This document shows, in pieces, positions 37,084 through 44,707 of a stretch of 64,000 nucleotides of DNA (the first letter of the stretch is position 1; every line of letters starts with the position of its first letter). The notes beneath the pieces are model-generated. The model made no database searches. It worked only from the letters and a program-made list of their open reading frames with translations, and was not told the DNA's origin. Position numbers and translations under genes: made by a program. The stretch spans positions 1 through 64,000 of the forward strand of contig NZ_JAFMSX010000005.1 of assembly GCF_017916425.1 (NCBI RefSeq). The letters are read 5' to 3'. This stretch comes from Nocardioides sp. SYSU D00065. GTDB taxonomy: Bacteria; Actinomycetota; Actinomycetes; Propionibacteriales; Nocardioidaceae.

Positions 37084-38037
37084 TCAGGCGGTGGCACTCG
37101 CGAAGCGAAGCCGGTACCGCCCCGGAGTGACTCCGACCTGCGTGGTGAAGCTCGCCCGGAAGGTCGCGGGCGAGTAGTAGCCCGCCTCGTGGCTGATCCG
37201 GTCGAGCGACAGGTCGGTCCGCTCGAGCAGGGTCTTGGCGATCGCGATCCGTTCGGCCGCCACCCAGCGCATCGGTGTCGTTCCGAGGTCGTGCTGGAAG
37301 CGGCGCGCGAGGGTTCGGGGTGACGCCGCTGCCGCGTGGGCGAGCCGCACGAGGGTGACGTCCTCGTGCAGGTGTGCGTGCAGCCAGGTGCGGAGCTCGT
37401 CGAGCCAGTGGGCGTGCTCGGTCAGCGGGTCCGCTGCGACGTACTGCGCTTGGTCGCCGTCGCGGTGTGCGGCGATCACCAGGTTGCGGGCGATCGTGTT
37501 GGCGGCCTGCTGGCCGTGGTCGGTGCGGATCAGGTGGAGGCAGAGGTCGAGGCCGGCCGCCGATCCGGCGCTGGTGAGCACCCCGTCGTCGACGTAGATC
37601 GCGCGCGCATCCACGTCGACTGCCGGGTAGCTGCGCTGCAGCAGGTCGGCCCAGCGCCAGTGCGTCGTGGCTCGGTGGCCGTCGAGGAGGTCCGCCTCGG
37701 CCAGCGCGAAGGCGCCGGTGCAGAGCGAGACCATGCGTACGTTGGCGGCCGCGGCCCGGCGCAACGCGCGGACCAGTGCCGCGTTCACGGGCTCCTCGGG
37801 GCGGATCGCGGGCACGAGGACGGTGTCGGCTTCAGCGAGCGCGGCGAGCGGTCGGTGCGGCACGAGTCGAGGCCCGCCGTGGACGCGCACGCCGCGGAGG
37901 TCGCCGTACAGGGCGACGTCGTACAACGGACTGGCGTTGCGGTCCCAGTCGTAGCCCAGCGCCTCGAGTGGCATGCCGATCTCGAAGAGCGTCATGCCGT
38001 CGACGATCGGGATGGCGATCGACTGTTGCGATGGCAT
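37084..38037 (-). CDS. GlxA-family transcriptional regulator (DJ-1/PfpI plus AraC helix-turn-helix)
   Basis: A 317-residue regulator. Residues 1-185 form a DJ-1/PfpI-like domain (IAIPIVDGMTLFEIGMPLEA, MVSLCTGAFALAEADLLDG). Residues 215-317 form the AraC-type double helix-turn-helix (LAHAAAASPRTLARRFQHDL, ISHEAGYYSPATFRASFTTQ). Such proteins usually activate a divergent catabolic or detoxification enzyme gene. Here only two tiny frames face it. The ATG is supported by a TAGTTT hexamer 6 nt upstream, inside a 9-bp inverted repeat. Confidence 0.9.
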   Translation of the reverse strand: MPSQQSIAIPIVDGMTLFEIGMPLEALGYDWDRNASPLYDVALYGDLRGVRVHGGPRLVPHRPLAALAEADTVLVPAIRPEEPVNAALVRALRRAAAANVRMVSLCTGAFALAEADLLDGHRATTHWRWADLLQRSYPAVDVDARAIYVDDGVLTSAGSAAGLDLCLHLIRTDHGQQAANTIARNLVIAAHRDGDQAQYVAADPLTEHAHWLDELRTWLHAHLHEDVTLVRLAHAAAASPRTLARRFQHDLGTTPMRWVAAERIAIAKTLLERTDLSLDRISHEAGYYSPATFRASFTTQVGVTPGRYRLRFASATA

Positions 38038-38071
38038 GGCAAGAAACTAGCAGTGGATGTCATTCTTGCCA
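38037..38071. promoter_or_regulatory. Inverted-repeat operator over the GlxA start and -10 element
   Basis: Arms TGGCAAGAA (38037-38045) and TTCTTGCCA (38063-38071) are perfect, with a 17-bp spacer. The -10 TAGTTT (minus strand, 38044-38049) ends 6 nt before the ATG and lies at the edge of one arm. This position suits autorepression by GlxA and control of a divergent gene. Confidence 0.55.
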
Positions 38072-38109
38072 CTACTTCGCGCGCATCGATCGGCGGGATC
38101 GTTGAGGGC

Positions 38110-38172
38110 ATGACCACACACCAGATATCCACCACGTCCAGCCCCCAGCTGCCGGCAGCGCCGCACCGGTGA
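38110..38172 (+). pseudogene. 20-codon reading frame facing GlxA, possible 5' remnant
   Basis: ATG 38110 opens 20 codons (MTTHQISTTSSPQLPAAPHR), preceded by GAGGG, and ends in a GTGA overlap with the next small frame. The Thr/Ser/Pro-rich sequence resembles the disordered N-terminus of a larger enzyme. GlxA regulators usually face a target gene, so this may be what remains of one. Evidence is weak. Confidence 0.25.
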
Positions 38173-38354
38173 CCGTCGACCGCAGCATCGCCCGCCGTGT
38201 CTGGCAGGTCGTGCTCGACGTCGTCCACGGCGTCGACGCCGGCGCGTTGGTCGCGCACGGTCGGGAGGTGCCGCCGGACCACCCCGCGCGCCGGCGTCGG
38301 CTCGACCGCGAGGAGGCCGAGCGCCGGCCGGCCGCGCTCCATCCGAGAACCTGA
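38169..38354 (+). CDS. Small Arg-rich hypothetical protein
   Basis: A 61-residue frame starts at GTG overlapping the previous stop. Residues 1-30 could form an amphipathic helix (IARRVWQVVLDVVHGVDAGA); the rest is strongly basic ([18 protein letters not shown]). No family is recognised, and it may be a non-functional remnant. It lies within the segment bracketed by the direct repeats. Confidence 0.3.
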   Translation: MTVDRSIARRVWQVVLDVVHGVDAGALVAHGREVPPDHPARRRRLDREEAERRPAALHPRT

Positions 38355-38857
38355 CCTGCGCCCGTCACGGGCATGCCCGGACCCGTCGCCACTGCGTCGA
38401 GTCGCGGGTCAGGGCAGCTGAGGCGCCGGAGCGGCGCGCAAAGTATCGGGCTCCGCGGGCAATAGCGCTTCAGAGTCAACAACTTGGTCGCACTCCATCA
38501 GTAGCGCCGCCGGGCTGAGACACGGCCCGCTCCATGTCCGGGTGTCCGACCTCGTCCACCACGTGCTCGACGACCTCGTCTGGTCGGGCGCAGCTGAAGA
38601 GACGCGGTGGATCGTCTGCGCCGTCCTGGCCTCCCACGGGCCCTCACCTATCTCGGGTCCAGTCCATCGCTACCCCCGACCGGGTCGTGAGCAGCGTGCC
38701 CGTCTAGGGGAATCGAATCTCGGCGAGCGGCACGATGCCCAACGGGAGCTATGCGAATGCCGATCACACCGTGCGCACCGATGCGGGCACGTGCTTGGCG
38801 CGCCCGGCGTACGCCAGCGCCTGCTGGGCCACCGACCCACGCTAGGCCGCCGCGGGC
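38355..38857. other. 503-bp stretch without a confident gene
   Basis: No frame on either strand has a start signal and typical codon use. It contains copy 2 of the 31-bp direct repeat. A minus-strand frame near 38520-38415 reads AALLMECDQVVDSEALLPAE without a start, and a plus-strand frame ending at 38843 reads NGSYANADHTVRTDAGTCLA. Both look like eroded coding DNA. If the gene that follows on the minus strand is a toxin, an immunity gene would be expected here, and none is visible. Confidence 0.5.
38400..38430 (+). repeat. 31-bp direct repeat, copy 2
   Basis: Second copy of the repeat at 36411-36441, with 29 of 31 bases identical and the same orientation. It lies in gene-poor DNA 46 bp after the small Arg-rich frame. 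Confidence 0.8.
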
Positions 38858-39922
38858 TCAGAAGATCGTGTCCCAGAGGCCGATCGGCCCCGAGTCGATT
38901 GCCTCGCGGATGTCCTGAGGCACCAGCGCCTCGTAGCCCTCCACCGCGAGCAGCCCCCCGACGAAACCGCCGAACACGGTTCCGCCCACGACCGCGCCGA
39001 GACCGCTCCCGACCATCGCGGCGCCGCCGATCGCCGATCCGAGCCAGCCGCCGACGGTGCTCACGCCAGTCTCACCGACGCCACTGCCGGTGGCGAGCGC
39101 GTAGATGCCGCCGATGACGTCCCCGATCGGACCCGTGTGCCGGAGGATGCTGCCCACCGGCAGCGCCTCGCCGGCCCGCGCCGCAGCCTCCTCCTTCGCG
39201 ACCATCTTGTTCCATGCGTCGTCGACCATCCTCCGGGCGACGGGGTGCTCGCCCCACGCACTGCTGTAGATGTTGGCCGTCTGCTGGGCATCGCGGACGT
39301 TCGAGTCCAACCTCGCGACGTGCCGGTTCCACTCCTCGCCCGCCCAGGTCGTCGGCGACGCGACCGCCATGCTGCCCAGGTCGGTGACCAGCTTCGCGAG
39401 CCGCGACGGCTCGGGCGCCTCACTCATGTTGGCCTCCATCCAGACCATGAGCTCGCCGAGCTCGGTCCCCACGTGCTCGTCGAGGTCGTTGTAGGCGAAC
39501 TGCGCCGTGACGTACTCGCGGTAGGTCGCGAGCACCTGCGGGTCCGTCTCGTCGTCAGCCGGTTGCGGTACGGGGTCGGGCGGGTGCACGACCATGCCGT
39601 CGACGCGGAGGGACTGGCCACGCGCCCACTCGAGCTTGCGGCCGAAGTCGGACTGGATGCGGTCGATCTGGCCGGCGTAGGCCATCACCTTCTCGCTCCA
39701 GTGAGCAGCGCCGGCCTTGGCCTGCGCGGTCCCGTTGCCGAGCTCGGTCATCAGGGAGGTGAAGGCCGTCGCCGCCTCGCCCTCGAAACCGGTGATCGAG
39801 GCGTTCTTCGCGTGCCCCGAGCTGGTGGAGGCGGCGGTCTCGAGGTAATCGGCGTCGTCTCGGAGCCAGCGTGCGACCGCCCGGATCGCGTCGACGTCCC
39901 CCGGAACGTAGGTGTCGATCAC
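38858..39922 (-). CDS. Putative type VII-secreted effector with WXG100-like N-terminus and glycine-rich C-terminus
   Basis: A 354-residue protein. Residues 1-110 are helical and match the T7SS-signal pattern (VPGDVDAIRAVARWLRDDA, FEGEAATAFTSLMTEL, AGAAHWSEKVMAYAGQID). A further helical middle follows. Residues about 264-335 are Gly/Ala/Val-rich with glycine-zipper spacing (GGWLGSAIGGAAMVGSG, GAVVGGTVFGGFVGGLL), suggesting membrane insertion. No enzyme motif is visible. The GTG overlaps the stop of the small upstream gene as GTGA. No T7SS core gene (eccC and others) is in the window. A membrane-active effector is the best guess; a structural or self-associating protein is possible. Confidence 0.62.
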   Translation of the reverse strand: MIDTYVPGDVDAIRAVARWLRDDADYLETAASTSSGHAKNASITGFEGEAATAFTSLMTELGNGTAQAKAGAAHWSEKVMAYAGQIDRIQSDFGRKLEWARGQSLRVDGMVVHPPDPVPQPADDETDPQVLATYREYVTAQFAYNDLDEHVGTELGELMVWMEANMSEAPEPSRLAKLVTDLGSMAVASPTTWAGEEWNRHVARLDSNVRDAQQTANIYSSAWGEHPVARRMVDDAWNKMVAKEEAAARAGEALPVGSILRHTGPIGDVIGGIYALATGSGVGETGVSTVGGWLGSAIGGAAMVGSGLGAVVGGTVFGGFVGGLLAVEGYEALVPQDIREAIDSGPIGLWDTIF

Positions 39923-40188
39923 GGCGTCCCCCTGAACCTGTCGGCGACCTGGTCCTCGGTCTGTTGGACGTCGGCGACCAGGGCGTCGAGGGCGGCCGTC
40001 GTGTGCCGGTGCACGAGCGCGGCGTCACGCGTGGCATCGCCGGCGACCTTCAGGGCCTCGAAGACCCGCGTCGCCATGGGGCCGAGGTCGGAGGCACCGG
40101 GTGCCTGCCCGAGCATGTCCTCGAGGGAGTCGGCCGCCTGACGGTGCACGTTGCCCAGCTGCGTCAGCGTGGCGGGGTCGAGCCTCAT
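39919..40188 (-). CDS. WXG100/EspC-like small helical protein
   Basis: An 89-residue all-helical protein with the EspC-like start MRLDPATLTQLGNVHRQAAD and two long amphipathic helices around a DLGPMATRVF turn. There is no signal peptide. Such proteins are secreted by, or act as partners for, ESX/type VII substrates. The start overlaps the stop of the upstream gene, and its stop overlaps the GTG of the larger effector-like gene, so the three are made together. Confidence 0.68.
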   Translation of the reverse strand: MRLDPATLTQLGNVHRQAADSLEDMLGQAPGASDLGPMATRVFEALKVAGDATRDAALVHRHTTAALDALVADVQQTEDQVADRFRGTP

Positions 40189-40499
40189 CGAATCCGCCCC
40201 CCGTCCCGGGCATGGTCAGGAACCTCTATGTCGAACAGGATCACGTCGTAGGGCTGGCGCTCCCGCACCTGGCCCAGGCTCTCGGTGGCGTGGACCTGCC
40301 AAGGCTGATGGGGCCCGCAGCCGTCGGCGAGCCGATCCAGCGCCGTGTAGGCCAGCAAGGCGTCGCGGCCGTCGCGCATCCCTCGGACGACGTAACGCAC
40401 GGCCCCGTCCTCGCGCTGCTCGTGCACGGGCAGGTAGACGACCGGAGGGATGATCCGGCGGTGGTCGGTGCCCGGCTCGGGCGGCGTCGACTCGGGCAT
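40185..40499 (-). CDS. SAV_915-like (SseB-related) protein, first gene of the type VII cassette
   Basis: A 104-residue protein resembling the SAV_915 family. It has a Pro/Glu-rich start, then VVYLPVHEQREDGAVRYVVR, the typical LLAYTALDRLADGCGPHQPW and VILFDIEVP. Such small proteins often accompany WXG100-type genes. ATG 40499 follows GAGGTAGC, a good ribosome-binding site; a longer frame from 40601 lacks one. Its stop overlaps the next start. The exact role is unknown. Confidence 0.65.
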   Translation of the reverse strand: MPESTPPEPGTDHRRIIPPVVYLPVHEQREDGAVRYVVRGMRDGRDALLAYTALDRLADGCGPHQPWQVHATESLGQVRERQPYDVILFDIEVPDHARDGGRIR

Positions 40500-41073
40500 G
40501 CTACCTCGCTTCGCGTCGGGGGGTGAACAGTGCAGAGCCTTGCCGCGAAGTGCTGCGATGAAACGGCAAGGACCCGGCAACCGAGCGGCAAGATCGATCA
40601 CGCCGCTGCCGGGCTGGTGGCGCCGGCAGGTCGCTGACTCGGGCTCGATCTCTTAGACCCGACGTCCACGGCATCGAGCGCCTCGTGCGAGGCCGCACCC
40701 ATCCGCACGTCGCCTCGCTGCAAGCGCTGCCGGAAGCGTTGGTCGAGCCAGCCGGTGTCGGTCCCGCCGAGCGCCAAGTGGTGCTCGACGCCTGGAACCA
40801 TCAGCGCGCTCACGTGTCCTACGCGCAACTGGCAACGACCGCGACCTCGACGCCGACCTGGCGTCGCGGTCGAGCTCCACATCGTGGCGCCCGGGTTGGC
40901 TTGACGGTCGAGCCGACCGTTCGAAGGGCGAACGCTGCTGGCCCCGGGATCGGCCTTGTGCGCGGGAGTCGTCGCTCGGGCCCGGTTGTCCAGTTCGAGT
41001 GTTCCAGAACTCGTGAGCCACGCAGGCTCCTCGGACGGGGGACCGGGTCGACGCGGGAGGTGCGTGGGCGGGG
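40500..41073. other. 574-bp stretch without a confident gene
   Basis: It lies between the start of the type VII-like cassette and the end of the GNAT-like gene. Overlapping frames are open on both strands but none has a start signal. A minus-strand frame reads SALMVPGVEHHLALGGTDTG, and the plus strand opposite reads PHVASLQALPEALVEPAGVG, both around 40690-40800. One of them may be a decayed gene, but the direction cannot be decided. The promoter of the minus-strand cassette must lie near 40510-40600. Confidence 0.5.
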
Positions 41074-41769
41074 TCAGTCCGCTTCGCGTGTCCAGACGCG
41101 GTGCGGCCCGAGGGGTACGAACCCCACGTCGGTCCACACGGTCGCCTGGTCGCTCGAGGCGTAGCCGCAGATCGCTCGTCCCGGCCGCTGCCGGCGGGCG
41201 TGCTCGACGACTTCGTGGAGCTGGAGACCGCGCCGCTCGGTCCACCAGACGTTGGACAGCCCCATGGCCGACCCAGCGTCGTGAAGGACGGCTCCACCGA
41301 CCAGCTCCGCCCCGGCGTAGCAGCCCAGCACCGTGAACCGGGGCTGCTCCAGGATGCCGGGGACCAAGACGTCGGCGTAGTCGTGCGCGCGGGACCACAC
41401 GGCAAGCTCGTCGCTGGTGCTGATGGGGGCCCAGCGCAGGTACCTGCTGGGCCGGGTCTGGACTGCAGTTTCGGGTGCGAGACGCAGCCACTGTGCTTCG
41501 AGGAGCACGCTGTATCCGTGCCCGCAGAGGTCGAGTGAGCCGTAGGAGTCCGCGACCGTCCCGCCGGCCGCGTCGGATAGGACGGCCATGACGGCGGCGA
41601 CGTCGACGTCGGGTCGCAACGTCTTGACTGCGGAGTGCCAGGGGAGGGCGGGTCCAAGGGCGCGCCAGAGCCCGTCGCGCTCGAGGGTCGGGATGCCATG
41701 GAGGGCGTGGATGTCGGTGTACCACGCCCGACTCGTGTCGACGGCTTGCGCCAGCTGATCTGAAGACAC
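41074..41769 (-). CDS. GNAT-like acetyltransferase family protein
   Basis: A 231-residue cytoplasmic protein. The second half looks GNAT-like: PRFTVLGCYAGAELVGGAVL, a loop with GLSNVWWTERRG, then GRAICGYASSDQATVWTDVGFVPLG, where family members have the late strands. The acetyl-CoA pyrophosphate loop is not canonical, so the activity is uncertain. GTG 41769 was chosen for an AAGGAA ribosome-binding site 7 nt upstream. It is divergent from the glutamine synthetase family gene across 228 bp. Confidence 0.62.
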   Translation of the reverse strand: MSSDQLAQAVDTSRAWYTDIHALHGIPTLERDGLWRALGPALPWHSAVKTLRPDVDVAAVMAVLSDAAGGTVADSYGSLDLCGHGYSVLLEAQWLRLAPETAVQTRPSRYLRWAPISTSDELAVWSRAHDYADVLVPGILEQPRFTVLGCYAGAELVGGAVLHDAGSAMGLSNVWWTERRGLQLHEVVEHARRQRPGRAICGYASSDQATVWTDVGFVPLGPHRVWTREAD

Positions 41770-41811
41770 GGGCCCGTTCCTTCTTCCGATGTCGCCGAGA
41801 CGTTCTGAGCG

Positions 41812-41824
41812 ATTGTGTAACAAT
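41812..41824. promoter_or_regulatory. Palindrome in the GNAT/glutamine-synthetase divergent gap
   Basis: ATTGT-GTA-ACAAT is a perfect 5-bp inverted repeat 43 bp upstream of the GNAT-like start. Read on the minus strand it contains TACACAAT, a plausible -10 for that gene, so it may be promoter and operator in one. This gap is also unusually A+T-rich locally. Confidence 0.35.
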
Positions 41825-41997
41825 ACCAACGCGACGGTGTCACTGTCTTCAACTCGCCCGTGCACTCGCCTCTCGTCTTGCTGGGCAGCGCCCGATCCGC
41901 GACGCGGCTGGCCGCCGGAAACTCTCGCGCAGGTGAGCGCGACGACAGGCGGCGAGCTTCCTGGCGCCCGAAGTCGTCGAGGTTGATACAACGGAGC

Positions 41998-43476
41998 ATG
42001 ACCATCGACGTCCTCGAACCGCACCCGATCGTGCGTCTGCTCGGCAAGCCCGCGGCTGACTTCACCACCAGCGACCTCGTCCGGGCGGTCGAGGAGCTCG
42101 AGCTGCGCCAGGTGAACCTGCGCTACGTCGGCGGCGACGGCCGGTTGAAGACACTGGCCTTCGTGATCAACTCGCGCCAGCACGTGGTGGAGGTCCTGAC
42201 CAGAGGCGAGCGGGTCGACGGCTCGAGCATCTTCGAGGGCACCGAGGCCGCCAGCAGCGACGTCTACATCGTGCCGCGCCGACGCACGGCCTTCGTCAAC
42301 CCGTTCGGCGAGCGCCCCTCCCTCGACCTGCTCTGCTCGTTCTACGGTGAGGACGGCACGCCGCTGCCGTACGCGAGCGAGCAGGTGGTGCGCCGGGCCG
42401 CCGAGGCGCTGACCCGGGATACGGGGATGGTCCTCGAGGCGTTCGGGGAGCTCGAGTACTACCTCGTGGGGCCGCTCGAGCACCTGTTCCCGGTAGAGGA
42501 GGAGCGCGGCTACCAGGAGTCGGCGCCGTTCTCCAAGGGCCAGCAGGTGCGAGAGCAGGTGCTGGGCCACCTCTCCGCCATGGGAGTGCAGCTGAAGTAC
42601 GCGCACGGCGAGGTCGGGAACATCAAGGAGGATGATCGCCAGCTCGTGCAGCACGAGATCGAGTTCGCGCCCGTGCCCGTGCAGGAGGCCGCGGACGTCC
42701 TCGTGCTGGCCAAGTGGGTGGTGCGCGAGGTCGCCCACGCTCATGGCCTGGAGGTGACGTTCGCGCCGTCAGTCAGCAGCGACGGGGCGGGCAGTGGACT
42801 GCACGTGCACAGCCGGCTCGTGCGCGAGGGCCGCAACGCCATCGTGGGACCCGACGGCCTCAACGACACCGGACGCCGGCTGATCGCCGGCTATCTGTCG
42901 GCTGCCAAGGCCCTCACCGCCTTCGGGAACACTGTGCCGACGTCGTACCTGCGCTTCACCGAGGGCGACGAGTCGCCCGAGGGCATCTGCTGGGGCGAGA
43001 CCGACCGCACCGGACTCGTGCGTGTGCCCCTGGCGTGGGGCGGTGACGTGCTTGCCGGCATGGTCGCCGACGCGAACCCCGGCAACGTGGAGCCGGTCGC
43101 CGAGCCTGACATCGACCCACAGACGGTGGAGCTGCGGCTCGCGGACGGCTCCGCCGACGTGCACCTGCTGCTGGCTGGGATGGCGGTCGCCGCCCGGCGT
43201 GGGCTGGAGGACCCCGACAGCCTGGCCCTCGCGGACCGGCTCAGCACGGCCGGCCACGACGACTTCGACCAGCTGCCGGCCTCATGCTCGGAGTCCGCCG
43301 ACGCCCTCGAGGAGGCGCGGGCGCTGTTCGAGGCCGACGGGGTGTTCCCCGCGGAGCTGGTCGACGCGGTGCTCGATCGGCTCCGCTCGGACGATGACGC
43401 CGGCCTGCTCGAGGACCTGGACCAGGACGACGCCGCACGCGCCGAGCTGGTGCGTCGGCACTGGCACGTCGGCTGA
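41998..43476 (+). CDS. Glutamine synthetase family protein (GSI-like)
   Basis: A 492-residue type I glutamine-synthetase-fold enzyme. The beta-grasp domain is residues 15-105 (LRQVNLRYVGGDGRLKTLAF, GSSIFEGTEAASSDVYIVP). Catalytic motifs include LEAFGELEYYLV, VGNIKEDDRQLVQHEIEFAP, the ammonia/His region SDGAGSGLHVHSRL and an Arg-rich RRLIAGYLSAAKAL. The GAGSGLHVH form differs from the NGSGMHVHQSL of housekeeping GlnA, and no adenylylation Tyr motif is obvious. It may be a GlnA paralogue ligating another amine; glutamine synthesis is not excluded. ATG 41998 has GGAG only 1 nt away, and GATACA 7 nt upstream may make it leaderless. Confidence 0.85.
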   Translation: MTIDVLEPHPIVRLLGKPAADFTTSDLVRAVEELELRQVNLRYVGGDGRLKTLAFVINSRQHVVEVLTRGERVDGSSIFEGTEAASSDVYIVPRRRTAFVNPFGERPSLDLLCSFYGEDGTPLPYASEQVVRRAAEALTRDTGMVLEAFGELEYYLVGPLEHLFPVEEERGYQESAPFSKGQQVREQVLGHLSAMGVQLKYAHGEVGNIKEDDRQLVQHEIEFAPVPVQEAADVLVLAKWVVREVAHAHGLEVTFAPSVSSDGAGSGLHVHSRLVREGRNAIVGPDGLNDTGRRLIAGYLSAAKALTAFGNTVPTSYLRFTEGDESPEGICWGETDRTGLVRVPLAWGGDVLAGMVADANPGNVEPVAEPDIDPQTVELRLADGSADVHLLLAGMAVAARRGLEDPDSLALADRLSTAGHDDFDQLPASCSESADALEEARALFEADGVFPAELVDAVLDRLRSDDDAGLLEDLDQDDAARAELVRRHWHVG

Positions 43477-43525
43477 GCCATCCCGGCGGTCTGTGGGTGC
43501 TGCCGGGCGCGACCCCCCGCACGAC

Positions 43526-43531
43526 TACGAT
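43526..43531 (+). promoter_or_regulatory. -10 element for leaderless glycerophosphotransferase gene
   Basis: TACGAT ends 6 nt before GTG 43538; no ribosome-binding site is present. Confidence 0.5.
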
Positions 43532-43537
43532 CTCGTC

Positions 43538-44674
43538 GTGAACGCCGTCTCCGTCATCGCCTACTTCGCGGGCGACCCCACCAGGACGTATCAGCTCATC
43601 CAGTGGCTGGAGGTGCTGGACGTGCTGGACGAGGTGCACCCGGTCGGGCTGGTCCTGCGCGATCCCGAGTCCGCGGCCGTGATCGAGCAGCGGACCGACC
43701 TCCCGGTCTTCACGGCGCTGACCCTGGCGGACCTGGCCGAGCTCTACGCCGAGCTCGACGCCAAGGTGGTGCTGTACTGCAACAACTCGCTGCAGAACTT
43801 CGACTCGCTGCTCGACAGCCGGCGCCTGCACGTGCACATCAACCACGGCGAGAGCGACAAGCAGTCGATGGCCAGCAACAACGCCAAGGCCTACGACCGG
43901 GTCTTCGTGGCTGGGGAGGCGGCCGTCCAGCGCTACGTCACCGAGCTGCTCGAGTTCGACGCCCGCAAGCTGGTGCGCGTCGGGCGACCGCAGCTGGACC
44001 TGCACCCCGCGCCCGTGCTGGCGGCGAGCGAGCGGCCGACCGTGCTCTACGCGCCCACGTGGGAGGGCGACGCGGACTACAACGACTACACCTCGGTCGA
44101 CGTCATGGGCCCGGCGCTCGTGCGGGCCGTGCTCGCCGCGCCCGGACTCCGGCTCGTCTACAAGCCACACCCGAAGGTCACGACCAGCCGTACGCCTGCC
44201 GTCGCGCAGGCGCACCAGGCCATCGTCTCGCTGGTCGCCGAAGCGGCCCTCCACGAGCCCGGGGCCGGCCACGCCGCGGTGCTCGAGGGCGACATCCTCG
44301 CGGTCATGCCGGTGTGCGACGCGATCGTCACCGACGTCTCGTCCGTCGGGCTCGACTGGCTCTACCTCCACACCGACAAGCCGATCGTGCTCACCGACCG
44401 GCACGGCGATCTCGACCGGCTGCACGAGCACGTCCCGCTCAGCCGCTGCGCCGACGTCGTGGACCGGGACGGCGTCGAGCGGCTGACGCGTCTGCTGCCG
44501 GACCGCCTCGAGCGCGACGAGCACCGGCTCGCGCGCACCGCCATGCGCCACCACTACTTCGACGACCTGCACGTCGGCGACAGCACCGTCCGCTTCCTCG
44601 CCTCGGTCTCCGAGCTGGTCGCGCTCCGCGACCGCCTCCTCGGGGAGGGGGCCGGCGCCGCCATCACCGCCTGA
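43538..44674 (+). CDS. CDP-glycerol glycerophosphotransferase family protein
   Basis: A 378-residue enzyme resembling the C-terminal catalytic region of TagB/TagF. Motifs include VLYCNNSLQNF, LHVHINHGESDKQSM (the HGxxxK-like donor loop), RPTVLYAPTWEGD, the acidic LVYKPHPKV and the late VTDVSSVGLDWLYLHTDKPIV. It probably transfers a polyol phosphate in wall or teichoic-acid-like polymer synthesis at the inner membrane face. There is no transmembrane segment. It converges on the dehydratase gene with a 33-bp gap, and no other teichoic acid gene is adjacent. Confidence 0.83.
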   Translation: MNAVSVIAYFAGDPTRTYQLIQWLEVLDVLDEVHPVGLVLRDPESAAVIEQRTDLPVFTALTLADLAELYAELDAKVVLYCNNSLQNFDSLLDSRRLHVHINHGESDKQSMASNNAKAYDRVFVAGEAAVQRYVTELLEFDARKLVRVGRPQLDLHPAPVLAASERPTVLYAPTWEGDADYNDYTSVDVMGPALVRAVLAAPGLRLVYKPHPKVTTSRTPAVAQAHQAIVSLVAEAALHEPGAGHAAVLEGDILAVMPVCDAIVTDVSSVGLDWLYLHTDKPIVLTDRHGDLDRLHEHVPLSRCADVVDRDGVERLTRLLPDRLERDEHRLARTAMRHHYFDDLHVGDSTVRFLASVSELVALRDRLLGEGAGAAITA

Positions 44675-44707
44675 GCCGGCCCTTGCAGGACGGGCGACGC
44701 GGCGGCG

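Noticed and set aside
38690-38770. tRNA-like stretch (AATCGAATCTCGG) in gene-poor DNA
   Set aside because: No acceptor or anticodon stem can be formed around it.
38542-39117. Plus-strand frame starting at GTG 38542
   Set aside because: More than half is antisense shadow of the type VII effector-like gene (Arg/Pro/Ser runs), and the start has no signal. The first 35 codons look slightly protein-like but are not enough to call a gene.
40598-41725. Long minus-strand frame overlapping the GNAT-like gene
   Set aside because: Most of it is Arg/Pro/Ala-rich shadow of the GNAT-like gene in another frame. Only the last part is protein-like, and that is reported as undecided gene-poor DNA.
41817-41832. 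GlnR-like box upstream of the glutamine synthetase family gene
   Set aside because: GTAAC followed by 6 bp fits one half-site, but the second half (AACGC) does not match GAAAC. It may be coincidence in a -10 region.
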